Shown here in pieces: positions 62,930 through 64,000 of a DNA stretch of 64,000 nt. The notes under the pieces are model-generated. The model searched no databases, was not told the DNA's origin, and saw nothing but the letters and a program-made list of their open reading frames with translations. Made by a program: the position numbers and the translations under genes. Source of the DNA: JAJZAM01 sp027391075 (GTDB lineage Bacteria > Actinomycetota > Acidimicrobiia > Acidimicrobiales > Palsa-688). Each line of letters begins with the position of its first letter. Position 1 is the first letter of the stretch. The stretch covers positions 191,217 through 255,216 of the forward strand of contig DAHYHI010000071.1 of assembly GCA_027391075.1 (NCBI GenBank), in the 5' to 3' direction.

Positions 62930-63769
62930 CTAGTTCGCAAGGATCGTTTGGAGCTGCTTCACCACGAGATTCTTTATGGTGGCCGAGGTCGCCAGGCCGT
63001 TGACGGCACCCGAGTATCCCGCCAAACTCCACGTGGCTGACCAATTCTCGCGTAGTCCGATCGTGTAGGTCCCCGAGTTCTCGTAGACATGAGTTATCCG
63101 ACCAACGGGGTATGCTAGCCCCTCGAAATCGTAAGGTCCTGACCAGCTAGAAGCAGAGGAATCGCCCCAGTTAACTAAATAGCTCCCGGTAGCCTTTACT
63201 GTCAAAAGCCCCAAGGGTGTATTGTCCTCAAATGGTGCTGGGTCGACAGTACCACCAGTAACTAGATAAGCCATCTTTCCAGCTAGGGCATACCCGGGAG
63301 GAACCTTAGGCACCGGCACAGGCAGCGGAATCGTCCTCCAGAAGTTCACGGCTATCGTCGTCGGATTTACCACTTGTACCGGTCTGTTAGCCGGCTGTGA
63401 TGCCGACGGACAAACGGCCATGTGCACGAGAGTATAAGCAGCCAACACAGCCAGATCCTGTGCTGTATTGGCTATACAGGGGCCGTTGGCCCCCTGCACA
63501 ACCGTTAGGACCAGCGGAGGCTTCGTTGTCGCAGGTACGGTAGTCGCCGGAATCGCAGGTGCTGCCACTGGCGGTCTCGCCGGAACTGGCGGGGTTGAAA
63601 CCGTAACTGGTGCCTCCCCGGGAATGGTGACGAGATACCCTCCCCCACAGTCGACCACACCACCGAATCTACCGTGGAAGCAGCCGACGCTACCAGCATA
63701 TGCTGGTAGAAAGCTACAAATACCTAGCCCCAATAAGGCCAGCCCGCTGATCAATCTTTTATAGAACAC
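62930..63769 (-). CDS. Secreted protein with PKD-like domain, low-GC
   Basis: 279 residues, GTG start. An N-terminal signal peptide (LISGLALLGLGICSFLPAYA) with Ala-x-Ala-like cleavage is followed by a Pro/Thr/Val-rich linker. Near residues 195-250, SYLVNWGDSSAS...ITHVYENSGTYTIGLRENWS resembles a PKD domain (W-G-D-G...H-x-Y...G-T-Y). Six cysteines, mostly in the N-terminal half. The gene is visibly AT-richer than neighbours: 63121-63180 is 29/60 G+C. Its start overlaps the 3' end of the next upstream gene. Probably cell-surface, function unknown. Confidence 0.72.
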   Translation of the reverse strand: MFYKRLISGLALLGLGICSFLPAYAGSVGCFHGRFGGVVDCGGGYLVTIPGEAPVTVSTPPVPARPPVAAPAIPATTVPATTKPPLVLTVVQGANGPCIANTAQDLAVLAAYTLVHMAVCPSASQPANRPVQVVNPTTIAVNFWRTIPLPVPVPKVPPGYALAGKMAYLVTGGTVDPAPFEDNTPLGLLTVKATGSYLVNWGDSSASSWSGPYDFEGLAYPVGRITHVYENSGTYTIGLRENWSATWSLAGYSGAVNGLATSATIKNLVVKQLQTILAN

Positions 63770-64000
63770 TGGTTGGGAATCTCTGTCGGAGTCGTAAAGT
63801 CAGCATTGAATTGGAGGGACCACTGTGTCGGATTAATGTTTCCTGGATCACTGATAGTTAACTTCTGCCCTAACGTCCAGTACTCAGAAGCTGGTGACTG
63901 CCCAGGATCGATTAGGACTGAACTATAGTCACTCTGTGTAGAGACGAAAATGCAATCCTTGGACGCGTAGATAATCCGAAGTACTTTGATGACTACGTCA
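63751..64000 (-). CDS. Hypothetical protein, 3' end only (runs off the window)
   Basis: An open frame from the right edge to a TGA at 63751-63753 encodes the last 82 residues, including ASKDCIFVSTQSDYSSVLID and PGNINPTQWSLQFNADF. No domain recognised. It overlaps the start of the PKD-like gene by 19 bp, so both belong to one transcription unit. Base composition is as low in G+C as the neighbouring gene. No start is visible. Confidence 0.6.
   Translation of the reverse strand, partial: DVVIKVLRIIYASKDCIFVSTQSDYSSVLIDPGQSPASEYWTLGQKLTISDPGNINPTQWSLQFNADFTTPTEIPNQCSIKD

Overview
The window is a dense, high-GC bacterial chromosome segment with almost no intergenic space, many ATGA/GTGA/TTGA stop-start overlaps and frequent GTG/TTG starts. 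Actinobacterial traits point to Actinomycetota: the complete GlgE glycogen/trehalose pathway, an enlarged two-module ATP synthase delta subunit, a PASTA Ser/Thr kinase and a HadA/HadB-like dehydratase pair. A deep lineage such as Acidimicrobiia is my best guess, from gene content only. No tRNA, rRNA, CRISPR array, insertion sequence or plasmid origin was seen, and no stretch over 300 bases lacks a gene.

Layout. 1-5300: a MaoC dehydratase pair (first gene cut by the window edge), an HNH-motif lipoprotein, the gatCAB amidotransferase operon and an SCP2 protein. 5300-7070: an ABC-F ATPase. 7190-16850: a membrane-lipid-like block. It holds a radical SAM protein of the MJ0619/tetraether-synthase type coupled to an ArsM-like methyltransferase, a CDP-alcohol phosphatidyltransferase and a CrtI-like flavoprotein. 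A divergent regulatory switch (ECF sigma factor with two zinc-finger anti-sigma candidates around a perfect palindrome) then leads into a coupled operon of disulfide-type flavoprotein, Cfa-family methyltransferase and acyl-ACP desaturase. This is the most interesting region.

16900-30100: a DGPA-repeat hypothetical, Rieske oxygenase, VOC protein, PAS-GGDEF-EAL protein, stand-alone ketosynthase, PASTA kinase, ligA, and the mnmA/cysteine desulfurase pair for tRNA thiolation. 30190-41050: galT, then glgE-treS-mak-glgB on the minus strand with glgP divergent. Together they interconvert trehalose, maltose-1-phosphate and branched alpha-glucan. 41040-49980: meaB, M20 peptidase, an acidic zinc-ribbon protein coupled to a Glf-like flavoprotein, a GT39-type membrane glycosyltransferase, glpX and a 2H-phosphoesterase/GNAT fusion.

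50045-62880: glyA and a WecA-like transferase converge on an inverted prfA-prmC-tsaC-atpZ-atpI-atpBEFHAGDC block. 62930-64000 is visibly poorer in G+C and encodes a secreted PKD-like protein and part of another protein. Here an actinobacterial prfA would often be preceded by rpmE/rho, so this looks like the edge of an acquired segment.
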